Source: Rhodanobacter sp.
GTDB lineage: Bacteria > Pseudomonadota > Gammaproteobacteria > Xanthomonadales > Rhodanobacteraceae
Assembly (NCBI GenBank): GCA_004298505.1
Contig: SCRO01000075.1
Location: 1 to 64,000, forward strand
Reading direction: 5' to 3'
Length of the DNA: 64,000 bases
The notes beneath the pieces are model-generated. The model was not told the DNA's origin, made no database searches, and saw only the letters and a program-made list of their open reading frames with translations. Each line of letters starts with the position of its first letter. Positions within the stretch are counted from its first letter, which is position 1. The position numbers were made by a program, and so were the translations under genes. This document shows, piece after piece, positions 1 to 8,617 of the stretch.

Positions 1-75
1 CTCCGGCAACCAGTCCTGCACGGACGGTGGCAACAAGTAGTCGGTCTCGCGATCGATCAGTCGAAATCTGCGCAT
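1..75 (-). CDS. IS1182-family transposase, N-terminal fragment (partial)
   Basis: Starting at the ATG at 75-73, 25 codons run to the window edge without a stop. The peptide is MRRFRLIDRETDYLLPPSVQ followed by DWLPE. The LIDRxTxYLLPPSxxDWLPE block is the N-terminal signature of IS1182-family DDE transposases, which cut and join IS ends. The gene is truncated only by the window boundary. Family assignment is from memory of the family and not from a search. Confidence 0.72.
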   Translation of the reverse strand, partial: MRRFRLIDRETDYLLPPSVQDWLPE

Positions 76-143
76 GCCATCGGTCGTGGTCGGGGATGGG
101 CAATTTTAACCCAGTAGAGCAGGTAAGTCCGACAGGCTGCTAG
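1..143 (-). mobile_element. 5' end of an IS1182-family insertion sequence (rest outside window)
   Basis: Read on the minus strand, the element begins at CTAGCAGCCTGTCGGACTT (positions 143 downward). It then has a ~65-bp leader and the start of a transposase at position 75. The same terminal sequence bounds the 168-bp MITE at 2705-2872. CTAG may be the target duplication. The insertion cuts a second M13-peptidase reading frame that begins at 167. Only the 5' part of the IS is inside the window. Confidence 0.7.
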
Positions 144-167
144 CGGCTTGAAATAGGTCTTGTTCAT
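144..167 (-). pseudogene. 5' stub of a second M13-peptidase gene, interrupted by the IS
   Basis: The ATG at 167-165 opens MNKTYFKPL, which matches the start of the intact M13 peptidase downstream (MTKQYLKPLAL at 2606). After about nine codons the frame runs straight into the IS terminal sequence. I infer a tandem M13 paralogue inactivated by insertion. The remainder should lie beyond the left edge on the far side of the IS. Confidence 0.5.
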
Positions 168-283
168 GGAGTATGCCTCCCGTGTGAATTTGCTCGCAGG
201 CAGTTTGATGGATTGATCGGTCACGGCTCGGCGGACGCCCCCGCCACCGCGCCTTTGCCGGTTCACGCTAGGCCAAACGCTAT

Positions 284-309
284 GGGTCAGACAGTGTCAA
301 AGGTCAGGG
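284..309 (+). repeat. 26-bp direct repeat, copy 1
   Basis: A 26-bp sequence starting GGGTCAGACAGTGTCAAAGG is repeated exactly at 2885-2910. The two copies bracket the M13 peptidase gene and its MITE. It may be a REP-like or mobile-element scar. Its function is unknown. Confidence 0.6.
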
Positions 310-470
310 CCGGTCAGGTCGACCGAGAGCCGGACATGTCGTCGACAGCCAGACACAACGAATGTTTCGCGGGCATGAAAGCGTGGCGCCGCAGATGAGG
401 GCGCCGCCAGCAGAAGCGCCGCGCATTCCCTTGGGCGGCTCGGGTTTTCAAGCGGTGAAATACGGCAGCC

Positions 471-2606
471 TTACCAGATCTTCACCTGCTTGGCGGCCGG
501 GCGCACCATGGCATCGCCGGCCTTGCACTGGAACGCGCTGGCGAAGGCCGCCATGTTTGAAGGCGCGCCCATCGCGCGTAGTGCCATCGGTGCATGCGGG
601 TCGACGTTGAGCCGCAGCATCGCGGTTTTCTCGCGCATGCTGCCGCGCCAGACGCGGGCCCAGTTGAGGAAGAAACGCTGGTCCTGCGTGTAGCCGTCGA
701 TCTTCTTGTCCGCTTCGGCAGGGTCTTTCTTCAGCGCGGTCTGCAGCGCGTCGTAGGCCACGTTCAGGCCGCCCAGGTCGGCGATGTTCTCACCCAGGGT
801 GAGCTTTCCGTTGACGTGGAGGTCCGGCTTGTCCTTGATCGGCGCATAGGCGTCGAACTGATCCACCAACTTGCCGGTACGCGCCTTGAACTGCGTCTCA
901 TCCTGCTTGGTCCACCAGTTGCTCTTGTTGCCGTAGCCGTCGAACTGGCTGCCCTGGTCGTCGAAACCGTGGCTGGACTCGTGGCCAATCACCGCGCCGA
1001 TGCCACCGTAGTTGATCGCGTCATCCGCTTTCGCGTCAAAGAACGGCGGCTGCAGGATCGCGGCCGGGAAGTTGATCGTGTTGGTGCTCGGGTCGTAGTA
1101 GGCGTTGACCGTCTGCGGGGTCATGCCCCACTCCTTGCGGTCGGTCGTCTTGCCGATATGCGACAGGTCGTAGTCGTAGTTGTACTTCTGTGCGGCCTGC
1201 AGATTCGCATACCAGCTGTCCGGGCTGATCTTCAGGCCGGACCAGTCGCGCCACTCGTCCTTGTCCGGATAGCCGATCTTGGGCAGGAACAGGTTCCACT
1301 TGTCGACGGCCTTGGCCTTGGTGGCGTCACTCATCCAGTCCAGGTGCTCGATGCGTTCCTTCAGCGCGTCGCGCACGTTGCTCACCAACTCCTCGGCGCG
1401 CTGCTTGGCGTCGGGGGTGAATACCTTGGCGACGTACAGCTCGCCGAGGCCCATGCCCATGGCGCCGTTGACGCCACCGAGCACCTGCTTCCAGCGATCC
1501 TTCTGCTGCGGCTGGCCGGCAAGGGTGGTGCCGTAGAAGGCGAACTTGTTGTCACGGAAGGTCTTGGACAGCGCACTGGAGGCGCCGTCGATGGCGTGGA
1601 AGCGCAGATAGGCCTGCCACTCGCTGACCGGTGCACTGGCCAGCAGCTTGTCCATCTCGGCGAAGAACTTCGGTTGCGACAGCGAGAAGCCCTGGTCGAT
1701 GGTTACGCCCTGGGCTGCGAAGAACTTCTGCCAGCTGAAGTGCGGGGTGACCTTGTCGGCCTGCTTGATGCTGACGAAGTGGTACTGGTTGTCCAGGTCG
1801 CGCATCTCGGTCGGCGTCAGCGACGCCTTGGCCAACGCGGACTCCAGTTTCATCGCCTGGTCGGCCTGCTTTTTCGCGGCGTCGGCGGACACACCCGTCA
1901 GCTCCAGCGTCTTGGCGATATAGGCGACATAGGCATCGCGGATCGCCTTCTTGTCGGCGTCGACGTAGTACTGGTTGGTCGGCAGGCCCAGGCCGCCCTG
2001 GAAGGCGTAGCCGATCTGCCTCTTGGCGTCGTGGAAGTCGGCGCCCGAGCCGAACGCGAACAACGGGTTGTGGCCGGTGGCGGATTGCGCGTCGATGTAG
2101 TCGATGATGCCGGTAGTATTCTTCAGCCGGTCAATCGCGCTGAGCTGGGGCTTGATCGGATCGAAGCCAGCCTTGTCGATTGCCGCATCGTCCATGCCTG
2201 ACTGATACAGGTAACCGATCTTCTGCTCGATGGAACCGGGCTTGGCGCTGGCAGCATTCTTGGCGGCGGCCTCGACGATCTCGTGTTGGGTGTTGAGACT
2301 GTCCTCGGCCAGCTTGTTGAAGGCGCCCCAGCTGGTGTGGTCGGATGGAATCGGATTGGCCTCGACCCACTTGGCGTTGACGAACTGGTTGAAGTCCGTG
2401 CATGCCTCGGTGGGGGCGCCCAGCTCGCTGACGTCGAAGATGCTCTTGTCCGTCGTCGCCGCCGCCGTAGTGCTGGCGGCGACCGGCGCGCTGCTGGCGG
2501 TAGGGGCTGGTGCGCTGGCCGGAGCCGATTCCTGCTTGCCGCAGGCAGTCAGGGTCAAGGCCACGCTGACCGCCAGGGCCAGGGGTTTCAGGTACTGCTT
2601 GGTCAT
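471..2606 (-). CDS. M13-family zinc metallopeptidase, lipoprotein (PepO/neprilysin-like)
   Basis: A 711-aa protein of normal M13 length. The zinc motif HESSH lies near residues 542-546 (family HExxH). The third ligand is in GENIADLGG near residue 606. The C-terminal Cys and the terminal VKIW tail are typical of the family. The start at 2606 gives a lipoprotein signal (MTKQYLKPLALAVSVALTLTACG), so the enzyme should be anchored in the cell envelope. There it would degrade short peptides. An in-frame start 87 bp upstream would spoil the signal peptide. A disrupted paralogue lies just downstream (144-167), so tandem copies are likely. Confidence 0.9.
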   Translation of the reverse strand: MTKQYLKPLALAVSVALTLTACGKQESAPASAPAPTASSAPVAASTTAAATTDKSIFDVSELGAPTEACTDFNQFVNAKWVEANPIPSDHTSWGAFNKLAEDSLNTQHEIVEAAAKNAASAKPGSIEQKIGYLYQSGMDDAAIDKAGFDPIKPQLSAIDRLKNTTGIIDYIDAQSATGHNPLFAFGSGADFHDAKRQIGYAFQGGLGLPTNQYYVDADKKAIRDAYVAYIAKTLELTGVSADAAKKQADQAMKLESALAKASLTPTEMRDLDNQYHFVSIKQADKVTPHFSWQKFFAAQGVTIDQGFSLSQPKFFAEMDKLLASAPVSEWQAYLRFHAIDGASSALSKTFRDNKFAFYGTTLAGQPQQKDRWKQVLGGVNGAMGMGLGELYVAKVFTPDAKQRAEELVSNVRDALKERIEHLDWMSDATKAKAVDKWNLFLPKIGYPDKDEWRDWSGLKISPDSWYANLQAAQKYNYDYDLSHIGKTTDRKEWGMTPQTVNAYYDPSTNTINFPAAILQPPFFDAKADDAINYGGIGAVIGHESSHGFDDQGSQFDGYGNKSNWWTKQDETQFKARTGKLVDQFDAYAPIKDKPDLHVNGKLTLGENIADLGGLNVAYDALQTALKKDPAEADKKIDGYTQDQRFFLNWARVWRGSMREKTAMLRLNVDPHAPMALRAMGAPSNMAAFASAFQCKAGDAMVRPAAKQVKIW

Positions 2607-2704
2607 GGATATCCCTCGGTAGGTGATGTTGCCCGTCAGGCAGGTTGGGAGGCCGGAATAAGCCGCGTGCCGTGCTCTCCAGTACGCGGACACAGCGGTT
2701 CAAG

Positions 2705-2872
2705 CTAGGAGCCTGTCGGACTTTACTCGGTCGGTCTGCGAATCCATCTGGGCGGTCCATATTTCCGCCGTTTTTTGACCCATAGAACCACTATGGGCCT
2801 GCAAATCGTCGAAAATCTGTCCTCGCACAGCTGAATTCTCGCCTCAACCGGCAAAGTTCGACAGGCTGCTAG
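2705..2872. mobile_element. 168-bp MITE with IS1182-type terminal inverted repeats
   Basis: The left end reads CTAGGAGCCTGTCGGACTTT. The right end, reverse-complemented, reads CTAGCAGCCTGTCGAACTTT. These are imperfect 20-bp terminal repeats matching the IS end at 124-143. The interior has no open gene and contains a short internal inverted repeat around 2780-2795. It is probably mobilised in trans by the neighbouring IS transposase. Confidence 0.68.
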
Positions 2873-2884
2873 GTCAATCGTCAC

Positions 2885-2910
2885 GGGTCAGACAGTGTCA
2901 AAGGTCAGGG
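2885..2910 (+). repeat. 26-bp direct repeat, copy 2
   Basis: Exact second copy of the 26-bp repeat at 284-309. It is located between the MITE and the DUF502 gene stop codon. Confidence 0.6.
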
Positions 2911-2938
2911 GTGGACAGCGGAATCCACGCGCGCGTGC

Positions 2939-3619
2939 TCATCCATCGGCTTCGGGGTTGTCGCGGCGCAAGGTGGCGGTGGGTGCGGCGGGCAGCGTAT
3001 CGGGCGCCACCGCCCCGCCGGAAATGATGAAGGCCATCGCCTGGTCCATGGTCCAGTCGGTCGGGGTCAGCTCATCCACCGGGACCAGTTCCAGATAACC
3101 GCCGGTGGGGTTGGGCGTGGTGGGGATGTAGACCGCCGCCATCTGGCGGCCCGTGCCTTCCTCGACCATGACCCGCGTGACGAAGCCGACCACCTTCATG
3201 CCGCGGCGGGGAAAGTCGATCAGTACCACCCGCTGCAAGCCACTGGGTTTGTTCTGCAGCACCGCCATCAGCTTCTTGGTGCCGCCGTAGATCGTCTGCA
3301 CCAGCGGTATGCGGGCCAGCAGCGCATCGAAGCCGTTGAGAAAGCGTTGGCCGATCACCCGGTTCGCCACGAAGCCCAGCAGGTAGAGCGAGACGAGCGT
3401 GAGCAACAAGGCGACGACGAAGGTCAGCCATTCCATCTTCAACGAGTCGGCGGTGCGCGGCGCCACCAGTGCCAGCCCGTTCAGCAGCGCGGCGACCAGC
3501 GGCGCGCCGATACTGGCCAGTACGCCCAGCACGAACTTGAACACCAGCCAGGTCACCCACAGCGGGATGAAGGTGAGCAGGCCGGTGAGCAGGTAGCGTT
3601 TGACGCGTAGGCGTGGCAT
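2939..3619 (-). CDS. DUF502 family inner-membrane protein
   Basis: A 226-aa protein that begins with a hydrophobic helix (LTGLLTFIPLWVTWLVF). A second pair of membrane segments spans roughly residues 60-95. A soluble beta-rich part follows, containing PLVQTIYGGTK and TTPNPTGGYLELVP, both diagnostic of DUF502. Molecular function is unknown. Members are widespread in Gram-negative bacteria and usually monocistronic, as here. Nothing in the neighbourhood suggests a pathway. Confidence 0.85.
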   Translation of the reverse strand: MPRLRVKRYLLTGLLTFIPLWVTWLVFKFVLGVLASIGAPLVAALLNGLALVAPRTADSLKMEWLTFVVALLLTLVSLYLLGFVANRVIGQRFLNGFDALLARIPLVQTIYGGTKKLMAVLQNKPSGLQRVVLIDFPRRGMKVVGFVTRVMVEEGTGRQMAAVYIPTTPNPTGGYLELVPVDELTPTDWTMDQAMAFIISGGAVAPDTLPAAPTATLRRDNPEADG

Positions 3620-3703
3620 CGAGCCGTCCGGTATTGCGGAGTCGCCATTGTACGTGGTGGCAGCGACCGCTTTGCTACGGCCTGTGTTATCGCAAATGCG
3701 TGA

Positions 3704-4327
3704 TCAGCACTTCACCCGGCCGCCGGCCAGTTGCGTGCACAGCTGGTACACCGGTGCCCTCGGTGGAGCCCGCCGGCTGTCGGGGTCGCGGTCGTGGTGG
3801 TGCGACCGGCGCCAGTACGGTGCTGGCGCCACGCCCCAATAGGCGGGGGCGTACGCCGGCACCGGGCGGGCCAGTTCATCGCGATATTGGTCGTTCTGCT
3901 GGCGCAAGGCATCGTTTTCCGCTTCCAGCCGGTTGCGCTCGGCGATCTGGTTTTGCCGTGCCTGTTGCCGCGCCGCTTCGTCGCGCTGTTGCGCGACGAG
4001 TGCTTGTTCGTGCTGACGCCGGGCCTTTTCTTCCTGCGCTTGTTGATAGGCCGCCAGGCGCTCCTTGTAGAGCGCGCCGAGGTGGCGTGCGTCAGCGTAT
4101 TGTCTGGCCAGCTGGTCCTGGCCCAGGCGCAGGTAGCGATCGATCACCTCGCTGTCGTCCGCCTTGTGCAGCAATTCACCGTTGCCCGCGCGGCAAGGGT
4201 GATCCGTGTAGGCAACGCCTCCGCCCGGCTGCGGGCATTTGTAGATGTTCTGCGCGGCGGCCGGCGCGAGCAGCCCCAGTGCGATGGCAACCCCCGGCAG
4301 AAACGATCTGTAAGTCAAAACGTTCAT
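3704..4327 (-). CDS. DUF4124-domain secreted protein with coiled coil
   Basis: A 207-aa protein. A cleavable signal peptide (LALGLLAPAAAQN region) is followed by the DUF4124 motif NIYKCPQPGGGVAYTDHPC, which carries paired cysteines. A long Gln/Arg/Glu-rich coiled coil runs from residue 80 to 145. The tail is Pro/Tyr/His-rich with two more cysteines. The start at 4327 gives a proper signal peptide; an upstream in-frame extension does not. The likely location is periplasmic. Function is unknown; DUF4124 proteins are typical of Xanthomonadales and Pseudomonadales. Confidence 0.8.
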   Translation of the reverse strand: MNVLTYRSFLPGVAIALGLLAPAAAQNIYKCPQPGGGVAYTDHPCRAGNGELLHKADDSEVIDRYLRLGQDQLARQYADARHLGALYKERLAAYQQAQEEKARRQHEQALVAQQRDEAARQQARQNQIAERNRLEAENDALRQQNDQYRDELARPVPAYAPAYWGVAPAPYWRRSHHHDRDPDSRRAPPRAPVYQLCTQLAGGRVKC

Positions 4328-4407
4328 GACGACAGCTCCTGATGGGTGGTGGCCGACCATGCTGCTGATTCTGATGCCCGCCGGCAAGTGTGCTGTCCCG
4401 CCGGGGT

Positions 4408-4977
4408 TCAGCCGGTCGCAGGCGTATCGGCGGCCTGTCGCCAGGCGCGCAAGCCGATCACCGCCAGCACGACGAAGCCTGCATACAGCACCGAGGTGAT
4501 CAGCAGGTGCTTGTAGATGTACTCGCCGACGTAGATCACGTCGACCGCGATCCACAGCCACCACGCGGCGATGTGCCGGCGGCCCTGCCACCATTGGGCG
4601 ACCAGGCTGAAGGCGGTGAGCATCGCGTCGAGCCAGGGCAGCGCGGCATCGGTCCAGCGGTGCATGGAGTAGCCGAGCACAAGCGCCGCCAATACCCCAG
4701 TCGCGACGTGGCCGCTGGCCTGCGCGCGTGGCAGCGGCGCCACCTGCACGCGACCGTCGTCGCCGAGGTTCTGCAGCCAGCGGCGCCAGCCATAGACGAT
4801 CAGGCCGGCGAAGGCCAGTTGCAGCAGCGCGTCCGAATAAAGTTTTGCATCCACGAAAATCCAGCTGTAGATGAGCACCGACAGCAGACCGATCGGCCAG
4901 CACCACGGCCGCCGCCTGGCGGTGAGCCAGACCGCCCAGGCGCTGATCAAGGCGCCGGCGAGTTCGATCCAGGCCAT
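4408..4977 (-). CDS. pnuT: PnuC-family transporter, probably thiamine transporter PnuT
   Basis: A 189-aa protein with about seven membrane helices. It carries PnuC-type Trp-rich segments (WWLWIAVDVIYVGEYIYK and LYAGFVVLAVIGLRAW). Its ATG overlaps the TGA of the TonB receptor gene by one base, so translation is probably coupled. Classical PnuC moves nicotinamide riboside. A PnuC homologue placed behind a TPP riboswitch and a TonB receptor matches the described PnuT thiamine transporter. Substrate assignment is therefore contextual. It would carry thiamine across the inner membrane. Confidence 0.82.
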   Translation of the reverse strand: MAWIELAGALISAWAVWLTARRRPWCWPIGLLSVLIYSWIFVDAKLYSDALLQLAFAGLIVYGWRRWLQNLGDDGRVQVAPLPRAQASGHVATGVLAALVLGYSMHRWTDAALPWLDAMLTAFSLVAQWWQGRRHIAAWWLWIAVDVIYVGEYIYKHLLITSVLYAGFVVLAVIGLRAWRQAADTPATG

Positions 4978-7172
4978 CAGAATGCGTAGTTGACCGAGAG
5001 CCGTGCCAGTCGCGGCGCGCCGGGGAACAGGTAGCTGTCGCCGCCAGAGGTGCCGGTATCGCGCCAGTAAAAATGATTGAACACATTGTCGACCGACAAG
5101 CGCCAGGTCAGCGCGTGACCGTTCCACGGCGTGGTGTAGCGCAGGCCGGCATCGAACACGTGGTAGGCGGGCACGCGCACCGTGCCATCCGGCCTGGCGA
5201 CGTTGGATGATGCGTAGCGCCAGCCACCGAGCAGGCTCAGTTGTGGCGCAAATGGCAGTCGGTAGTCGACGTACAGCGCACTGCGGAAACGTGGCACGTT
5301 GACCACCTGGTGGCCTTCATACGAGGGCGTGCCGGTGTTGTCGGCGCGTGCCTGGATGAAACTGGCGCTGGCGACCACGCTGAGGTTGTCGCCGAGTTTG
5401 CCGTGTGCGCCCAGCTCCAGGCCGGTGTGTACCTCTTCACCGTGCTGCACGAAGGTGAAGCCCTGCGCGGTGCCGTCCGGCTGCGCGAACTGGTAGGGCT
5501 GGTGGATGCGGTAGAGCGCGCCGGTGAGGTTCAGCGCAGCGCTGGCCTGGACCTTGATGCCCGCCTCGACCTGTCGCGACAGCCGCGGGCCGAGCACGGT
5601 ACTACCGTTGCTGACCCAGTACGGCGCCTCGATGCCGAGCGAAAGCCCTTCGCTGTAGGTCAGGTAGACCGTAGTCGGCAGGTTTGGCTGCCACAGCACG
5701 GCGGCCTGCGGCAGCGCTTTGCTCAGGCGCGTGTCACGCTCCAGCGCGCCGGTGTCGTCGTAACTGCGCTCGTGCAGACGTACGAAGCGTTCGCCGGCAA
5801 TGACCTGCCAGTGCTGGCCGAGATGGATGCGATCGAGCGCGAACAGCGCATGCTGCCAGCTGGTCAGCCGGCGCAGCAAGGGGCCGGGCTGGTTCGGCGA
5901 GGGCGGGAAGTACGGCGGATCGACCTGGTCGATGTTGGCGGTGCCGACGTAGTCGTAGACGTATGCGCGGCGGTCGATGGTGCGCCGGAATGTGCTGCTG
6001 CCGAGGCTGAAATCATGGCTCAGCGCGCCGGTGTCGAGATGGCCCTCCAGCACGGCGCGTGCCTCGTCGCTGACCCGGGTGTCGTTGGGGCTGCGGAAGT
6101 CATAGACGTCGTAGTCGCCATTGGGCGCGAAGAACCACCCCGGGGTCGCGCCACTGGCGCAAGCGGGCGAATAGAAGCAGCCGTAGGCAAACGCCACGTT
6201 GTCGTCGATCGCGCTGCGGCTGTGGCCACCGGCCAGGCGCAGGCGCCAGTGGTCGCTCAGCGTGTAGTCGAAGCGCACGCTGCTGTTGGAGGAGTCGATA
6301 CCGACCGGTTGCTGCCACGGCTCGAAGCCGAGCATGCGCGAGCTGCTCGGGTGTTTCGGAATCGCGGTGCCGCCGAGCAACTGGTAGCCGGACACCGAGC
6401 GCTGGCCGCTGGTCTGGTAATCGCTGTCCAGCTCCAGCGTGGCCCGTGTGCTGATCTTCCAGTCGGCCGCCAGCGCCAGCATGCTGCGCCGGCCATTGGC
6501 GTGCCGCACATACGAGTGGATCGCCTCGTGCGCCGCGTTGATACGCAGGCCAAAGGTCGGCGTGAGCCAGCCGCCGATGTCGACGGCCGCGTAACGCGAG
6601 CCATGCGAATCGGTACCCAGGGTCACGTTGCGCACAGGGGCCGGCCGCTTGCTCACGTAATTGACCACGCCGCCCGGTTCCATCACGCCGGCCTCGATCC
6701 CGGCCAGGCCCTTGAGGATCTCCACGCGCTGGCGGTCTTCCAGCGGGACCTTCTGCTCGCCGGTGATGGCGAGGTTGTTGCCGCGGAACCCGGTGGCCGG
6801 GTCCAGTGCATAGCCGCGGATCGTGATGTCCTGGTAGTAGCCCACTGGCGCATAGTTGTCGCCGAGCGCGGCGTCCTCGCGAGCGAGCTCGCTGAGCGTG
6901 CGGATCTGGCGGTCATCGAGCTGTTGGCGTGTGACCACGGTGACCGCGGCCGGGGTGTCGTGCAGCGAGGCATTGCCGTAACTGTCGATCCCGGTGTTGT
7001 GCCGATCGCCGGGTGCACGTGCCTGCACATGCACGGTGCTGAGGTTGGTAGCCGGTGGCGTGCCGGCTTTCGAGGCTGGCGGATGGATGCTGGGTTTCGC
7101 GTCGGTGGCGTGCAGCGGTTGGGCAGCACCGAGGGTCGCGAGCAGGGCAAGCACGAGGGGGGAGCGGGTCAT
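4977..7172 (-). CDS. TonB-dependent outer-membrane receptor, probable thiamine receptor
   Basis: A 731-aa protein. The signal peptide covers residues 1-22, then a plug domain (TPAAVTVVTRQQLDDRQI, with LKGLAGIEAGVMEPGGVVNYVSKRP) and a 22-strand-type beta barrel ending in the aromatic residue of NYAF. The sequence resembles ferric-siderophore receptors. However, it lies directly behind a TPP riboswitch and is coupled to pnuT, so thiamine or a derivative is the better substrate guess. The start at 7172 was chosen because it begins the signal peptide (MTRSPLVLALLATLGAAQPL); upstream in-frame starts lie within the riboswitch. Confidence 0.85.
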   Translation of the reverse strand: MTRSPLVLALLATLGAAQPLHATDAKPSIHPPASKAGTPPATNLSTVHVQARAPGDRHNTGIDSYGNASLHDTPAAVTVVTRQQLDDRQIRTLSELAREDAALGDNYAPVGYYQDITIRGYALDPATGFRGNNLAITGEQKVPLEDRQRVEILKGLAGIEAGVMEPGGVVNYVSKRPAPVRNVTLGTDSHGSRYAAVDIGGWLTPTFGLRINAAHEAIHSYVRHANGRRSMLALAADWKISTRATLELDSDYQTSGQRSVSGYQLLGGTAIPKHPSSSRMLGFEPWQQPVGIDSSNSSVRFDYTLSDHWRLRLAGGHSRSAIDDNVAFAYGCFYSPACASGATPGWFFAPNGDYDVYDFRSPNDTRVSDEARAVLEGHLDTGALSHDFSLGSSTFRRTIDRRAYVYDYVGTANIDQVDPPYFPPSPNQPGPLLRRLTSWQHALFALDRIHLGQHWQVIAGERFVRLHERSYDDTGALERDTRLSKALPQAAVLWQPNLPTTVYLTYSEGLSLGIEAPYWVSNGSTVLGPRLSRQVEAGIKVQASAALNLTGALYRIHQPYQFAQPDGTAQGFTFVQHGEEVHTGLELGAHGKLGDNLSVVASASFIQARADNTGTPSYEGHQVVNVPRFRSALYVDYRLPFAPQLSLLGGWRYASSNVARPDGTVRVPAYHVFDAGLRYTTPWNGHALTWRLSVDNVFNHFYWRDTGTSGGDSYLFPGAPRLARLSVNYAF

Positions 7173-7246
7173 GGTCGTCGTCTTCCGGTTGCAGGCGAAG
7201 CGACGGCGAGTCGGCATGTCCCGAGGGACGCCTCGACTCAGCAAGC

Positions 7247-7318
7247 TCCCTACGCCGGTATTGACCGGATCAGGTTCCAAGGGACTCTCTCAGCCCGGCG
7301 TCGCCGGGCACCCCCGCT
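7247..7318 (-). promoter_or_regulatory. TPP (thiamine pyrophosphate) riboswitch, THI element
   Basis: Reading the minus strand from 7318, the core has GGGGTGCCCGGCG, then GGGCTGAGAG, then GGAACCTGATCCGGTC and AATACCGGCGTAGGGA. These are the hallmark blocks of the TPP aptamer. It lies 75 bp upstream of the receptor start and should shut off the receptor-pnuT operon when thiamine pyrophosphate is plentiful. The CUGAGA block is intact. Confidence 0.93.
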
Positions 7319-7358
7319 TCAAGAATGCGTATTGAACCACGAATGGCGAGGGAAAGGG

Positions 7359-8498
7359 TCAGGCTCCGTCGCGAATGGCGCGCAGCATGGCTTGTCCCGC
7401 GGGCGTACCAAACCACTCGGCGTGACCGCGCAGGAAAGTCTGGTAGGCGACATCGGCGCTGGCGGTCGAATGCGTGATCGCGTGGAAATACTCTACTTCC
7501 GACAGCGCGAAATCCACGTGGACCAGCGGCAGCAGGTCGGCCAGCAGGTGAAGGTCGTCATCGGCCAGCGGGCGTACCTGGCGGTAGCCCTCGATCAGCG
7601 CCAGCGCGATCTCCGGGTGGACGGCTGCGCTACCGCGGTCAAGCGCCAGCCAGGCGATCGCATTGCGCTCGATCGCGGTAGCCAGGTCGAACAGCGCGCA
7701 ATTCGCCGCGGCCAGGCCGAAGTCGAGCACCGCGGTGATCCGTGCGTTGTCGCCAGGATCGCTCCAGCACAGGTTTGAGACATGCCAGTCGCCATGCGTC
7801 CACAGTCGCGGCTCGCGGACCAGTCGCGGCTGGACGTCGGCGTGCCGGGGAGCGAACAGCGCAGCGAGATCGCCCTGCCAATCATGGCGGCAAAGATAGT
7901 CGGCCAGGCCGGGGCGTTGCGGCAATTGCGCCCGCAAGGCGGCGACCGGATCCGGTGCGGCGATCAGCTCGCTGCGCGCCACCAGGATATGGGTGTGACG
8001 CTGGGCGGCGGCGTAACCCGTGCTTGCCTGATGCAACTGGGCAAGCATGCGCCCAGCGCTGTGTGCATGCGCCCGGTTCGTCAACGGTTCCCATGAAACG
8101 CTCTCGCGATAGAGATCGATACCGGCGGCGCGCTGGTGGATTTCGTAGACCCAGTCGCCGAGGGCCACGGCACGCTCGCCGTCGGCATCAGGGATGACCT
8201 GCGCCAGCGGCATGCCGTTGCCGCGCAGGTGCGCCATGAAACGATGCTCTTCGCCCAGCGTGGCGGTCGAGCGCACGCTGTGGTGATGGCGCTTGACGAA
8301 GAACTCGCCGCCGTGCGTTTCGACCAGACAGGCGGCCGACAGCGGGCGGGGGCTGTGCCATGCGATGCGATGCGGCGGACCCAGCTGCGGATAGCGCTGT
8401 AGCAGCGACTGGAGTTCGGGCGCAGTCAATGCCGGCCAGTCCGGCGCGATTTCATCGCCAGCCAGCCCGTGCACGAGGTGAGGGGGATTGATGGACAA
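7359..8498 (-). CDS. APH-fold kinase, phosphotransferase enzyme family
   Basis: A 379-aa protein with the aminoglycoside-phosphotransferase/choline-kinase fold. The catalytic loop is THGDWHVSNLCW (around residues 234-245) and the metal-binding DFG-like motif is AVLDFGLAA. The ATP-binding lysine is likely in FFVKRHHH. The substrate is not determined by sequence. The downstream neighbour is the TPP-controlled thiamine uptake operon and thiamine kinase (ThiK) is an APH-fold enzyme, so a thiamine-related role is possible. Homoserine-kinase-like and stress-kinase alternatives remain open. Confidence 0.75.
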   Translation of the reverse strand: MSINPPHLVHGLAGDEIAPDWPALTAPELQSLLQRYPQLGPPHRIAWHSPRPLSAACLVETHGGEFFVKRHHHSVRSTATLGEEHRFMAHLRGNGMPLAQVIPDADGERAVALGDWVYEIHQRAAGIDLYRESVSWEPLTNRAHAHSAGRMLAQLHQASTGYAAAQRHTHILVARSELIAAPDPVAALRAQLPQRPGLADYLCRHDWQGDLAALFAPRHADVQPRLVREPRLWTHGDWHVSNLCWSDPGDNARITAVLDFGLAAANCALFDLATAIERNAIAWLALDRGSAAVHPEIALALIEGYRQVRPLADDDLHLLADLLPLVHVDFALSEVEYFHAITHSTASADVAYQTFLRGHAEWFGTPAGQAMLRAIRDGA

Positions 8499-8617
8499 AG
8501 GGGAGCGACCTGGTCGACGGGCAGGCTCGGATTATCGCCGATGGGCATCGCTGCCGCTTTCGGCCCGCGCCGGGATCGCGTCTAATGACGCTCTTTTCCG
8601 AGTCCTGCCGTGATTCC

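Noticed and set aside
594-2201. 535-codon plus-strand open frame over the M13 gene
   Set aside because: Antisense shadow of a high-GC gene. The minus frame has zinc motifs, a lipoprotein signal and full family length.
5241-7778. 845-codon plus-strand open frame
   Set aside because: It spans the TonB receptor, the TPP riboswitch and part of the kinase in antisense; composition is Val/Ala/Arg-rich shadow type.
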